A model generated the notes under the pieces. The model did no database searches. It saw only the letters and a program-made list of their open reading frames with translations, and was not told where the DNA came from. A stretch of DNA of 64,000 bases, from assembly GCA_900323505.1 (NCBI GenBank), contig OOIN01000018.1, forward strand, positions 62,001 through 126,000, in the 5' to 3' direction. The position numbers were made by a program, and so were the translations under genes. This document shows positions 31,053-42,207 of the stretch, piece by piece. The stretch is from Ustilago trichophora (lineage: Eukaryota > Basidiomycota > Ustilaginomycetes > Ustilaginales > Ustilaginaceae). How positions within the stretch are numbered: the first letter of the stretch is position 1; each line of letters opens with the position of its first letter.

Positions 31053-31447
31053 GGTGGTTCATTTGGAGCGGTGGAAGTTGTTCGTAGCAACCCAGCCACA
31101 CCAGTTCGGAAGCCGTTTATCGCGATGACGCAAGGAGTGTTTGTGCTGTGGTCATGTCGTTAGCATGTGCATGTGCATGTGCTGCCGTGGTGTTGTGCAG
31201 AAGGATATGGTTGGAAAACAAGCTGCTACTGCTGCTACTGCTGCTTTTGCTGCCTCCACAGCTGTCTCTGAAAAGCTCTTTGCCGCGGAAATTCGACGCG
31301 CGTTATTTTACACAAGAGCAGCCAAAACTTGCCTCGACGCGTGACTGTTTGTCGCACATGGCCTGTGTTGTTCTCGGTTGGGAGGATGTGTTGGTTTCGA
31401 CACCCACCACCACCATCATCACCATCTCGTCGAATTTCATAGCAACA
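31053..31447. other. Divergent promoter region of the acidic protein gene and DAD3
   Basis: 395 bp. It holds a CATGTGCATGTG repeat near 31164-31180 and a CTGCTACTGCTGCTACTG repeat near 31223-31245. No gene is seen. Confidence 0.5.
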
Positions 31448-32006
31448 ATGGCCACCATCCAACAAGTTCTCGACCAGGTCGCTGCCCTTCCCACAGCGCC
31501 CAAGCCCTACATCAACCCCTACGCCGGTCACCGAGCTCTCTCCGAACACGAACAGGAGCTGCTTGGCGAATACGCTCGTCTCGCCGACACCATTCGACGC
31601 GTAAGTCTCCCTCGGTTGCTCTCTCACAATCTGCATCTAGATTGTTTTGCTGAATTTTTGTTTCCCTTGCCTCGATAACCAGGTCGCTGCCCTCTCCACC
31701 CTCCTCTCTTCTTCCTCGGCCCACGCCAGCCTCCTCACCCAGCTGCGCGTGCTCGAACGAAAAATGGGTCTCGTACTCACTCTCTACAAGGCTTCCGTCT
31801 GGGCTACCGTCCAAGAGCAAGCCGAGATGGCGGAGGCCGAAGCCATGGCGGCGGCCGGTGCCGACATGAACGGGTACAACAGCATCGACATGCACATGGG
31901 CATGTACGACGCTGCTGGCGGCGCCTACTATTACAACAGTGGCACTCCTTCCGAGTCGGGCGAGGGCGATGATACCGTGGTCATGCGTCAGGCTGAGTAC
32001 TACTGA
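31448..32006 (+). CDS. DAD3: DASH/Dam1 complex subunit Dad3, two exons
   Basis: Dad3 is one of about ten small proteins that form the DASH ring, coupling kinetochores to spindle microtubules. The exons are 31448-31600 and 31683-32006, joined in phase 0 across an 82 nt intron (GTAAGT...CCAG), giving 158 aa. The conserved part is INPYAGHRALSEHEQELLGEYARLADTIRR followed by LLTQLRVLERKMGLVLTLYKASVWATV, the diagnostic Dad3 helices. The family is usually about 90-110 aa. The extra 50 residues at the C-terminus are Met/Ala/Gly/Tyr-rich and look disordered (MNGYNSIDMHMGMYD). Confidence 0.93.
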
Positions 32007-32548
32007 CCGCCGTCAGCGCAGAATGCACCTCCATCATCAACATGGCTCGAAGGCGATGATATCCCCGACATCACGACCGAGCGAGCGCGGTTTTGGCGTT
32101 GAAACGCTCAAAAGGCGTCATCTGCCAACGAACTTACTCTCGAAACAAGGTGTCAACGACTCCTCACCCAGCATGACAGCTTCTGCTCCCAACCCACCGA
32201 GCAAGGATCAGACAAGGTCCATTCAGCCTCACATGCAGGCCTGGCGTCCTTGGTGGAATCACGGGGGGAAAGCTCCCAGTTCGTAGCTCTTCCGTTTCGT
32301 TGCTAAGAAGACGAATCGATATCGTCACAGCCACGCCGTCGGCGGCCCTTCTTTTCGCGTCGCTCCAAAAGACACCATGTGCTGTGCATTGTCAGCTCCG
32401 AATCCTCAGAAGGCAGAGTCCAGCCACACAAACGTGACCGAGAACAATGTCAAAGATACCCCTAGACTCTCACTCCTGAACCTGCATGTCAAAAGGGTCA
32501 TTTCGAAGCATCTCGCTGTCTGCATGAGATCTACTACGCTGTGCAAAG
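32007..32548. other. Convergent spacer DAD3 / hydrolase
   Basis: 542 bp of convergent 3' sequence. No gene is recognised. Confidence 0.5.
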
Positions 32549-33644
32549 TTAAGGGAAGAACGCCTGAATCTCAGCCAGAACCCTCTCTGGCGCCTCTTCA
32601 GGGATGTAATGTCCACAATCAATCTGCTCCCCTTCCACCTTTTGAAGACAGCAGGCCTGCCACAGATCTTTCCCACCTTCATACATGGCCTGAATGATTC
32701 CCGCTTTGCCCCAAAAGACCTTTGTGGCGCATTGGATCTTGTTCCCCTCTTGTCGATCTTTGCGGTCCAAAGCAAGATCCGGACCGGAGGGGGCCGAAGC
32801 TCGATAGTCTTCACACATTGCAGTGATGGTTGGGAGGCGAGAGAGGTTGGTTAGATACGAGGTGGTGCGCCAAGTTTCCACCGCACTCGAGGAAGCGGAT
32901 GGAGAAGCCGTGGAAGAGGGCGAGGTGCGAGGGAATCGGGTGACAAGGGCATGGAGGTAGGCTTGAGGATTGGCCGAGATGAACGCTTCCGCAAGGTCGG
33001 GTTGGAGTAAGAAAAACCAGTGCCAGTAGGCTGTTGCGAATGCATGGTCTGTCTTTTCGTACATGTCGAGCTGGGATGTGTCGAATCAATCCACATCAAA
33101 CATCAATCTGGCGTCAATACACAGCCTCTGTCTCTGGTGTGATTCACAAGCAAGCGGAGGAACGTACCGTAGGTGCAATATCAAGAAGAATCATCTTGAT
33201 GACTTTCTCCGGCCAATCCAATGCCAACCTATGAGCAATCCTCGCTCCACGATCATGAGCCACGATGTAAAATTTTTCGTGACCCAACTGCTCCATCACC
33301 TCAACCACATCCCTTGCCATCTCTCTCTTGGAGTATCTCGAATAGCCCTCCTCATTCTTGGCATCCGGAGCGGAACTTTCCCCGTTGCCACGGTTGTCAG
33401 GTACCACAACCTCCCATTGCCCACTTGCTGCCAATGCAGGAGCAACTGAAGACCAAATCACGTGCGTCTGTGGATGACCGTGAAGCAGTACAATCGGCAG
33501 AGCTGACTTGTTGGAGGAAGTGGGAACAAAGTGACGGTAGAAGATGGATACGTCGACTTCTGGATCGTTGGCAGGTGGAGGGATAGTAGCGCGTCTAGAG
33601 GTGAAGGAGCTTTGGTCGAAAGGGTTGGTGAAGGATGCTGACAT
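32549..33644 (-). CDS. Alpha/beta hydrolase resembling fluoroacetate (haloacetate) dehalogenase, two exons
   Basis: The family cleaves the carbon-halogen bond of haloacetates, or acts as epoxide hydrolase-like enzymes. The exons are 33644-33168 and 33070-32549, phase 0, with a 97 nt intron (GTACGT...CCAG), giving 332 aa. Motifs: the oxyanion loop LLHGHPQTH, DNRGNGESS, nucleophile loop VAHDRGARIAHRL (Asp with the two Arg that bind the carboxylate), DIAPT, YWHWFFL (the His-Trp pair that holds the halide in fluoroacetate dehalogenase), and the base in DCGHYIPEEAPE. This is the full remembered residue set of the bacterial fluoroacetate dehalogenases, although the activity is not proven. A Ser/Pro insertion (SPSSTASPSASSS) is seen in the cap. 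It converges with DAD3. Confidence 0.88.
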
Positions 33645-34348
33645 GCTGGGCGATGCTGCTTCTCACGTTGCGTTATGATGCTGAAAGGAAGATCAGAAAA
33701 GGACGATAGCAAAGCAGAAGGGATGGTGCTCTGGGCAACGTCTGTGCGTAATGTGTATTGTATTGTACAGTACCACCAACGTGAGCGGATTTACGCCGCC
33801 TCCTGCCTTGCGGGGAAGGATTTGCCTAGCCGGAGCGCGATGGCGCCAAACTATAGCCGGATTGCCAGCAATTTTACACAACCGAGATCCACGCTCTGCA
33901 CAACCGAGATCTCCTAGAGTAACACATGTCATACACGGCAGACCGACCCAAACATGAGATAGCCCGCGACCCATCCGTTCAAACATCTTCAATCAATCCA
34001 AGTTGTGGCTAAGCGCTCATTGGTGGTCTCCTCGCTGGGAGAAAGGATCTGCACGGATATCAGGCAAGGAGCATCCGACCTTGAATAGCTCAACATCGGC
34101 ACCTATAAGCCGACAATTGAACAATATCTTGACAAGGCGGGTAATGTTGGGGTCAAAGCATGACCTGGCACAGCTGCGGTCGCTCGCCTGTACTTGAGCG
34201 TCCCCCTTTTCCATCTAGCCCATCACACTCACATGCACACCCGCATCAAGTCACGCACACACACACCCTAAACTAGTTCCAACACCTAATAATGATTACA
34301 GAAAACCTAAGAGAGAGGAGATGCGAGCAAGTGAGAAACAAAGGAGAA
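33645..34348. other. Spacer hydrolase / Medusa gene
   Basis: 704 bp between the start of the hydrolase and the stop of the Medusa gene, both minus strand. A short tandem repeat of ACAACCGAGATC lies near 33877-33912, and a CACACACAC run near 34247-34264. No gene is seen. Confidence 0.5.
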
Positions 34349-36556
34349 TCATCTACGATCGGCATAATAGTCACCAGCTGCAGCAGCTAGCGTACTTGTA
34401 CTCTGTCCTTGACTGTGAGGAGGTTGTGGTGGCGGTGCAGTGGTTGAGTAGCCTTGCTGCTGCTGTGGATGCTGTTGCTGGCCGTACATGTTATCTGAAG
34501 CGGTCAAGTTGCCTGGAGCAAAGCTGTCGTAGCTGCTGGCGCTGTGCGACTGGCTATGCGATCCTCCGCCGCCGCTTTGAAAAGGGACGTTGCCAGTGCC
34601 TGCAGCGTAGCCGCCAGGGGCAGATTGTCCGCCAAACGACATGCCTTGGTTTCCCATGTTCCACGTATTGCCACCATAGGAGACCGAGTGGTGCATGCCT
34701 TGGGCAGGAACTCCGTACATGCCAGCTGCACCGCCTTGACGGTCATAGTCGAACGAAGAGTCGGGCAGCCGAGTGTCCTTGATCGATGGCGATGCGCCCG
34801 GGTAGCTTGGGTCGCGGTAGTGTCCGCCGGAAAGATCCACCGACGACAAAGAAGATGCGCCCATTGCGCCTCCAAACTGCGCATCGGGGCCCAGGTCTGC
34901 CAGCACAGGCGGACCGCCTTCGTAAGAGGCGCTGTACTTGCCAATGATCTTGCAGAGAGCAGAGGCGAGCACCTTCCAAGGGAATACTTTGACGTCCTTC
35001 TCAATGTTGCGTGGCTTGGGGTTGGGAAAGCTCATGATCAGCTTGAAGAAGCGCTCGCACTCGCGCTTGTTCTTGCTGACCGTGATGGGTCGGAATCCTT
35101 CTAGGTTTCTTCGGATACGGTTCTTCTCCTCGACGGTGAAGCGGCTCGCAACCAGGGCTTCGAGAAGGTAGATGGTATCGACCGACGTGACAAAGCATTC
35201 GTTCTTATCCTCGCGGAAGATACACGAGATGACGATGCTGTTAGGAACGTATTGCGATGGCAGAATGGGTCGGAAGGTGGCATGGATGGTGGTGCCCTCC
35301 TGTCGCCTCCAGAATTGGACGAGTCGACGACCGCTTCTCCACTCGTCGTGCGACCAGCCAACGGCCATATCGTTGAGGTTGCCGTGCAGTTCGAGCTTGG
35401 CGCGTGGTGCACCGCCACTGCTACCACCGGGTGGGCTGTACATGGGATCGTGAGGTGCCATAGCCGGTGCTGGAGGAATGGATCCTGGAATCTGTGTCGC
35501 CCGCATCAGTTGAGGGATGCCACCACTGCTGAGACCCAACCCATCAGAGGAGCCGGATCCGCCGTGATAAGTCACGGGCGACTGCATTGTGGCATTGGAG
35601 CCAAGAGACTCGCGACGAGCATCGTTGTCGTAGAAGCCACCACCGAGGCCTGGCAGCATGGCGTTGGATCGGCCGGGCGTGACCTGACCTGGAATGCTCA
35701 TTCCACCACGGCCGGTTCTTCGACCGACGGTCTGGGTGCTGCGGGCATCTTGGCCCATGGGGCGTCCGTACATATTGCTTGCACCAGTGCCAAGCACGGG
35801 GAAGGAAGCAGGTCGTCGTAGCTGGGCGTGGTCAGAGGCACTCCGAAGATCCTCTAGGGGATCGGCAGAGCGCTTGAGCGACCTGGGCGAGCCGCCTTCG
35901 ACTTTGGTGATCGACTCATCGCTGCTGGGACCAGGTGTGACAGATACACCGAGGCCTACAGGGCGCGAAGGAGGACGATTGAGGGTGCGGGGGTCGTTAT
36001 AACCGGCAGAAGGGAAGCGGCTTCGCGTAGGTGAAGTCTCGGAGGCGAGGCCTGACGAACGCCCAGAGGGAGACCTTTGAGCGGGGACCAAGTTGTAGTT
36101 GTTATACTGATTGGTGTTGACATCACTGAGGGAATATGCGCCGCTTCCACCTCCTAGGCCAAGCTGGCTCACGCCAGAATTGAGCGACTGATGCCTAGTA
36201 TGTCCGGAAATGTAGTGTCCCTGTCCGCTTGTCGCTGAGCGGAGCGGGTCTGCATAGTGTGGCGAAGTGGATGGGTTGAACCTGCCGAGAGCCTGGGTCT
36301 GAGCCAAAGTGCCAGCGCCGCCGAGGTCGTGGTGGGTATAGTTGCCGTGCTGCTGGGAGCGAGGGGCCTGCTCGTCATAGCTGTAGGTGGAAGCTTCGGG
36401 CTTGACACGTCCGAAGCCGGCAGGGAAGCCACCGACGGTGGCATAGCCTGCTGAGCTCGAGGAAGGGTCAGGAGATTGAAAGTTGGACGATGCCAGAGAC
36501 GAGGGACCGGCAGGGCCGAAGCTCAGTGCTGGGTTGGTAGAAGCCGCACCAGACAT
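34349..36556 (-). CDS. med1: Medusa/MedA-type developmental regulator (Med1), 735 aa
   Basis: Medusa proteins control sporulation in Aspergillus (MedA) and, as I recall, mating and virulence in Ustilago maydis (Med1). The conserved core is at about residues 395-545: VGWSHDEWRSGRRLVQFWRRQEG, FRPILPSQYVPNSIVISCIF, VDTIYLLEALVASRFTVEEKNRIRRNLEGF, FFKLIMSFPNPKPRNIEKDVKVFPWK and KIIGKYSAS. The flanks are Ser/Gly/Pro/Gln-rich, as in the family, with a Gln run near the C-terminus. I start at the ATG at 36554-36556 (MSGAAS). Just upstream a CGCAG acceptor suggests a leader intron whose donor may be the GTAAGT near 37171-37176. It lies next to a 5 kb gene-free region, as expected for a heavily regulated gene. 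Confidence 0.92.
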   Translation of the reverse strand: MSGAASTNPALSFGPAGPSSLASSNFQSPDPSSSSAGYATVGGFPAGFGRVKPEASTYSYDEQAPRSQQHGNYTHHDLGGAGTLAQTQALGRFNPSTSPHYADPLRSATSGQGHYISGHTRHQSLNSGVSQLGLGGGSGAYSLSDVNTNQYNNYNLVPAQRSPSGRSSGLASETSPTRSRFPSAGYNDPRTLNRPPSRPVGLGVSVTPGPSSDESITKVEGGSPRSLKRSADPLEDLRSASDHAQLRRPASFPVLGTGASNMYGRPMGQDARSTQTVGRRTGRGGMSIPGQVTPGRSNAMLPGLGGGFYDNDARRESLGSNATMQSPVTYHGGSGSSDGLGLSSGGIPQLMRATQIPGSIPPAPAMAPHDPMYSPPGGSSGGAPRAKLELHGNLNDMAVGWSHDEWRSGRRLVQFWRRQEGTTIHATFRPILPSQYVPNSIVISCIFREDKNECFVTSVDTIYLLEALVASRFTVEEKNRIRRNLEGFRPITVSKNKRECERFFKLIMSFPNPKPRNIEKDVKVFPWKVLASALCKIIGKYSASYEGGPPVLADLGPDAQFGGAMGASSLSSVDLSGGHYRDPSYPGASPSIKDTRLPDSSFDYDRQGGAAGMYGVPAQGMHHSVSYGGNTWNMGNQGMSFGGQSAPGGYAAGTGNVPFQSGGGGSHSQSHSASSYDSFAPGNLTASDNMYGQQQHPQQQQGYSTTAPPPQPPHSQGQSTSTLAAAAGDYYADRR

Positions 36557-37658
36557 GGTCGAGATGAGAATGCGACTCAACGACTTGTACCTGCGAAAAG
36601 GGATGAGGATTGGCTAGACGGTGCCTACCAAGGTAGCGCTCGAGCTGTGTGAGACTGGCCCGTGTTGTTGGTGGTGAGTGCGAGATTGAGCGAGCTGATT
36701 GCTGCGAGCTAAGGATGGCGAAGAGAGTGTCGAGTAAAGAGCGGAAGATGTCAAGGTGAGACAAGTATGGTGGTAGTAGATGATTAGGGAGTAAAGAGGA
36801 AGAAGCAATATGAGTCAAAAGAAGGGGGGAGGGAATCCGAGACCGCAGGAGAGACAAGGATAGATAAGACACCGTGAGACGGAAGCAAAGGTGAATCAGA
36901 AAGCAGAAGCAGCTGTCGAGGGGAGAGACGGAGCACAGTGCAAGGGAGCAGAGTGGGATGGCAGAGTGGATCAGGCGTAGAGAAATGAGAGACAATGCGG
37001 AGAGAAGCAGAAGTGCGCCCGTGTCAGCATGCCAGGTCTCTCGGATCGAGGTCAAGGTGAAACCAAAAGCGTCCCACGCTGAGGAACGGGGGAGGGGTTT
37101 GGGATTTGAGTAGGGCCCCAATTGTCGGATTGGGCGTAGAGGTTTTGGGAGACTTGTGTCCCGGAAGAGGCAACTTACGCCGAGCAGACACAAGCTCCGC
37201 GCTGGGCGAAGAGGGTGTTGAGGGATGTGATGCGAGGATGGACGAAGGAATCGCAGTTGACGGATTGACGGATTGGGAATGGGAATGGGGGTTGGGATGG
37301 AAGGTGGAGCTGCGAAATGTATAGGCGAGAAATAAGATGACGGGGTCGCTGGAACGAGCGGCGATGAGCAAAGAAGCTGCAGGTAGCAGCGGTGATGGGC
37401 ACGAATCAGGACGAGGACAAGGATGGAGGTGAAGAGGACGAGGCTATCAAAGCCTTGAGCAGCGGCAGTTGCAACAAGAACAGCGAGGATGCATCAAGGT
37501 CGATAGATGACCGAGTTGACAGCCACATCCGGACATGGAAAGGAGAATGTAGCCACGACGCAAGGAACGAAGAAAGAGGCACGGAAGGGGAAAGAGAAGG
37601 AGGAGGAAGGAGAAAAGCTACAGTACACAGCTACCTGATGGGGAAGACGGAGGCAGAG

Positions 37659-37662
<4 letters not shown>

Positions 37663-37700
<38 letters not shown>
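37663..37700. repeat. AG dinucleotide microsatellite
   Basis: 19 uninterrupted AG units, read directly. Confidence 0.95.
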
Positions 37701-37703
<3 letters not shown>

Positions 37704-40109
37704 GTATGCTGAGCAGCATTGGGATGCATGCCAAAGTTCGGCGTGGAAGCCAAGAGGAGCAAACATGAGACACAGCGGCATCTGAAGGATGACAAGCGGA
37801 AACGTACTCTATGAGGGAAGCAAGACGTAAAACTGAAGAACTGAAACGACAGCTGCTGCTGCTACTTCTCAGTGTTGAAGATAGAGAGGCGATGCTGGAT
37901 TGGCTTGTGGCTGGCTAAGCAAGAGCTACTGTACAGTATATGCAGTACAACTTTGTTCTCGATGAGCGCAGCACCAAAGAAGAAATTTAATTAAAAGATA
38001 AATCGGCAATTTCCTTTTTTTTTTTTTTTTTTGGATGATTTTTCTTTGGCCAGAAGCGGCTAAATAGAGCCACCAACTCTTGCGGTAAGGGCCAGACCAG
38101 GCCAACACAGCGCAGATCGGAGCGACAATGCCCAAAAAGGATCTGCATCGGGGCTCCAAAAATTCCCAAATTTCTGAGCAAAATGCGGAAAACAAAAAGA
38201 AAAAGAGATGCATCGCGCGTTTCTGCTCTCGAGAAAGACCAATAAATAAATAAAAAATCCCCTCTCAGAAGCTGTCGGTTTAACGAATCTTGCAGAAAGT
38301 CAGGTACCGGATTCCAGAGGGCACCCAAAGAAATCCAGCTCTTTTCCAGACCGCATCGGGTAGAGACTTTTTTTTTTTTTTTTTTTTTTTTGTAATTTTC
38401 CGGATACAGGATCGACATTCGATCATTTAGTCAGACCATCAGTCAATAAAGCCATCACGATAAGGCAAGTTGAACGCATACAGTGTAGTAGAGCACGACA
38501 ACGTATGAGGTGAAAAGGAGCAAGCTTCGGGCAAGTCTCCGGCCTGATTTCGGGCGATGAGCTGCATGAATCGAGGTCAAGGCAAGAATAGAGCAGAGCA
38601 AAGTCAAAAGGGAGCAGTGCGGTGTGTGTACTGTAAGTATGTGCAGGATTGGGCCCATCTTGGCGGAAGGAGCGGAATTGACCGAGGCCAGATAGATGTG
38701 CGATCAATTGCTCGGACCGTACAGGAGCTGGGAGATCAGAGTCGAATCGCGTGCAGCACCAAAGGCAACCGCCGCTCGCTCAAATGTGAGACACCAAGAC
38801 GCGGCTGACTGCCAAATTGAAAGAGAAGCAAAGAAAAGCAGGCCGGTACAGGGCTGAAACTCGAGTTGGAACTGTTACAGCACTGACACTGTACCAATCG
38901 AAGCTGAAACCAGATGGCGGCTAACACAGAGCCAGTTGGGCGGGTACAGTATCGCATCTTTGGGCTCTCAAACAACGGGGGAGAAGGGGAAACACAAAGG
39001 CACAAAAGCGGCGGAGGCAAGGGCGAGCCGGAGTCGTAATCCAAACAGGCGAGACAACCCGACAGCAAGGGGATGGCGTTCGCAGCAGGCTGTATGTACA
39101 GACACAGTACCGAACCGCTTTCTTCTTCTTCGCCTTTGGCAAGTGACGACAACGGACCATTTCGACTAGTAGTGGAAGAGGAAGAGACCAGCGGAACAGA
39201 TTGGCGAGCTGTACAAGCGGGGCTCATGACAGTCACGAGCAAAACATCAGTCGCGGTAAAGGCAGAATCTTGTCTCAGATTGCAACGCTTGCAGACCCAA
39301 AATTGGCTGCCTGCCTTAGAATCGACTGTCTGTGTTAAGGTGGGATCGTGGGTGTCGACGATGCGATTATGTGTATGGCACAGGATAATTGTATGTACAG
39401 TACATACAGTACTGTACAATGGCGATGCACGGAGACAAGAAAGAGGGTTGCGAACGAGGCTGAAACCGCGTCGACCGAGCCAGGCTATCATGCAATGAGG
39501 AAAGCAACAGACCAAGCAGTCGAGTCGTCGTCGCTTCTATTCATGGAGCCTGCCTCCATCTGGGCGCGGGTTGAACTCGTTTCGGTTCTTTGCACTGGAG
39601 GTTTGGTTTGCAGAATGAGAGCCGGCTCTCTCTGGGACATGATTGCACCGTCGTCGTCGTCGTCGTCGTCGTCGTTAATGTGGCTTGTCAGTTTGGAAGA
39701 GCATGGGCATCAAAATTAACTTGAGCCTAAGCGCTCACTTTTCACTTTTTTACTCTCTTGATCGACCGACTGTGGATCACCATTCGCGCGGACTTGCACC
39801 GAATTCCTGATCATGGCAGCAGCCTGCGACATGCCACACCATGGTGCAAGAGTAGAAAGAGAGAGATCACAGAGTGAGCGCAGGCAGTGTGGATTGCCAA
39901 AGCTGTGCGATGGCGGGATAGAGCAAGGTCCCAAGAAAGACTGGTCAAGTGCCTAGATGCATGAGTCAGAGGAAAACCTCGTAGCCGGCAATGTGAGACA
40001 TCTGCTGGTATGCTGTCTCAGTTGTGCATAAATCATTCCAACTGCTCCACTGCCCTCTTGCAGTATTTTCCTGGCGCCTGCCAAAAATCTTAGCCGAATG
40101 CAGGTTGGG

Positions 40110-40110
<1 letters not shown>

Positions 40111-40150
<40 letters not shown>
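40111..40150. repeat. 40-base T homopolymer
   Basis: An uninterrupted run of 40 T. Shorter T runs lie at 38015-38032 and 38368-38391 in the same spacer. Confidence 0.95.
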
Positions 40151-41666
40151 CTTTTTCTGCAATCATTCCAGTCTTGCAGAGAATCAGCTTATTTTCTTTG
40201 CAGTGACCGACTGCTGCACCGCTTTTGGACAGCCATTTTTTCCCTCGCACACTCGATCCACGATTTGCTGACTCTTCTAGAGCATAGTGTGCAAATCTGA
40301 CATTCGATCATGCTGATGAATTTATACCATCGGGTCGATCCTGTACCCTTCTTCTGCTCCTCGGGTTGCTCCTTACGAGAGGGATCAACTCGCAGTGGGT
40401 TAGGGTCTGACAGGATGAAAAGGAATACACACTGTTCGCGTGCAGTGCAAAATGACCCAAGCGTGGCCTCCAGATACCTGGCTAGCTGGCTGGTTGGCTT
40501 TCCCGAGGTAGACCCTGAACACGGGGTTCGCTGTGTCTTGTGTCTTGTAGAAATTACTGACTGTGTTTGGCTCGGTCTGCAAACATTTGCAAGTGTGCAA
40601 TGCCAAACGCGAAATCTCAGAGAGAGCGGCAGCAGTGTGGCACGTCACGGAAAGGCTTGCTACTATCCTCTCTCTCTCTTTCATTCTTTTACGCTAAGAT
40701 GATCGACGCCACAATGCTAGATTGTGTCTATGATAGCAATGTGCAAATCCCGTCCGTTATGCTAGTCTGTACTGTGGAGTGAATGCTTGGAAGGATCGGG
40801 AGCGAGTCGAGACGGGCAAGAGCGTGGATCGCAAAACATCGCCTTCGCAGCAGCGCCAGAAAAACGAAAGACCGATTCCGAGCAGGACAAAGCTTCTTTT
40901 TTTTCGTGCGCCTGCTTCTCCGTCTGCCCCGATTCGCTTTTGACGTTAGGTTCCTACTGCATAGACCAGACCCTGAAAATGATTTGTCTGATAGCTCGAC
41001 GCTAGAGACACTCGGTTAGGCAATGGGATGCCTAGTCTCTGATCAGCTGCTGCAGATTCTTTCCCGCGTCACAGTACTACTGTACAGTACTCTGTCTGTA
41101 ACTTAGCGTGCACTTTCTCTTGTTTAGATCGTGCGCTTAGACGACTTTCGTGCATCTCGCCAGGCAGATAGCCGCCTATTCATCTTAATTTAGTGTCACT
41201 ATAAAGTGTCGGTGTCGGAAGCAGCATATACAGTACTGTACGTGGTCGTTCTGCGATCCAAGCTGTTCCGGCGCCGCTGCAAAGTGACTGCCAAGCAACT
41301 GTCAACCATCTCATCATTTCAGCCTGGCCACTTCTTGGCATCCAGACCTACTGTACTGTACGTATTCCATCCATGAATTCGAACTTGCACGACCTTCAGG
41401 GCAAAATTTTGGATTTACAATCTTTGTACTGTATCAAAACAAAGAAGAAGAAAAAATAATGGGCGCAGTGGCGGCCACAAGTTCGCCTGGCCAAAAGGTA
41501 AGGACAAATTGAGCCCCGCTCGTTCCAACGGTCCAGCCTTTGAAAGGCGCAAGTTTACTAGTTCCATTGGGAGCCGCCGCCACACAGAGATCCCAACGGC
41601 GGCTAACTAGCAAGAAAGCATGATTACGGGAATGCGGTACATGTTCAAGTCTCGAACTCAGGATCG

Positions 41667-41668
<2 letters not shown>

Positions 41669-41748
<80 letters not shown>
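41669..41748. repeat. Compound AC/TC microsatellite
   Basis: About 15 AC units followed directly by about 25 TC units. Confidence 0.95.
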
Positions 41749-41752
<4 letters not shown>

Positions 41753-42207
41753 CCTTGGCAAGTCGGCGGTGGTCATGCCGAAGGCTGTATTTCTCTGCTG
41801 CTGCCGTTGCTGCTCATCCCCTGAATCCCTTGTCAAGCAAGGTTTCATGAACCTTGTCCGAAACATCGGAAAGGCTAGTCGCTCAAACTTCATACATGGC
41901 CGGTGCTAGCACAATTTGCAGGGTGGCTTGGCCATGACCCTACATGGCAGAAATTTTGTTGAAGTGTTAGATTTGAGCTGGCTGGCTTTTTGCTTATGTC
42001 AGCATCTGTAACAATCAGAGGAGGAGGCAATTTTTTGCCTTGGTGTCTCATGCAGCTCGAAGGAAAATGTGGAATTTTTGCCAAACCAGCCAACAAAGCG
42101 GAGCACATTTTATTTGAACGAATGAATCACTTCAACCCTCCAGTCTCGAACCACTACCACCCCTACTCACCATCTTCCTATCCCCAGCAACTGCGCCAGG
42201 ATTCATC

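Larger units (their letters stand above)
36557..42207. other. 5.6 kb gene-free region upstream of med1 and RPA49
   Basis: No frame here has convincing protein character; the longest (259 codons on the minus strand near 39 kb) is Ser/Pro/Cys-rich and not domain-like. It includes a probable med1 leader intron (acceptor CGCAG at about 36591, candidate donor near 37176). Then come AG, AC and TC microsatellites, T tracts, a GTC repeat near 39649-39676, and the densest set of TACTGTACAGTA-type palindromes in the window (37927, 39394, 41071, 41227, 41349). It probably combines a long med1 control region with the RPA49 promoter. A noncoding transcript cannot be excluded. Confidence 0.6.

Noticed and set aside
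38736..39515. 259-codon frame in the gene-free block
   Set aside because: No ATG context, odd Cys/Ser/Pro composition, crosses simple repeats; no domain.
41669..41748. Regular repeats suggesting a CRISPR array or satellite
   Set aside because: Simple dinucleotide repeats with no spacers; CRISPR is not expected in this organism.
36557..42207. Possible transposon remnant in the gene-free block
   Set aside because: No terminal repeats, no transposase or reverse-transcriptase fragments in any frame.
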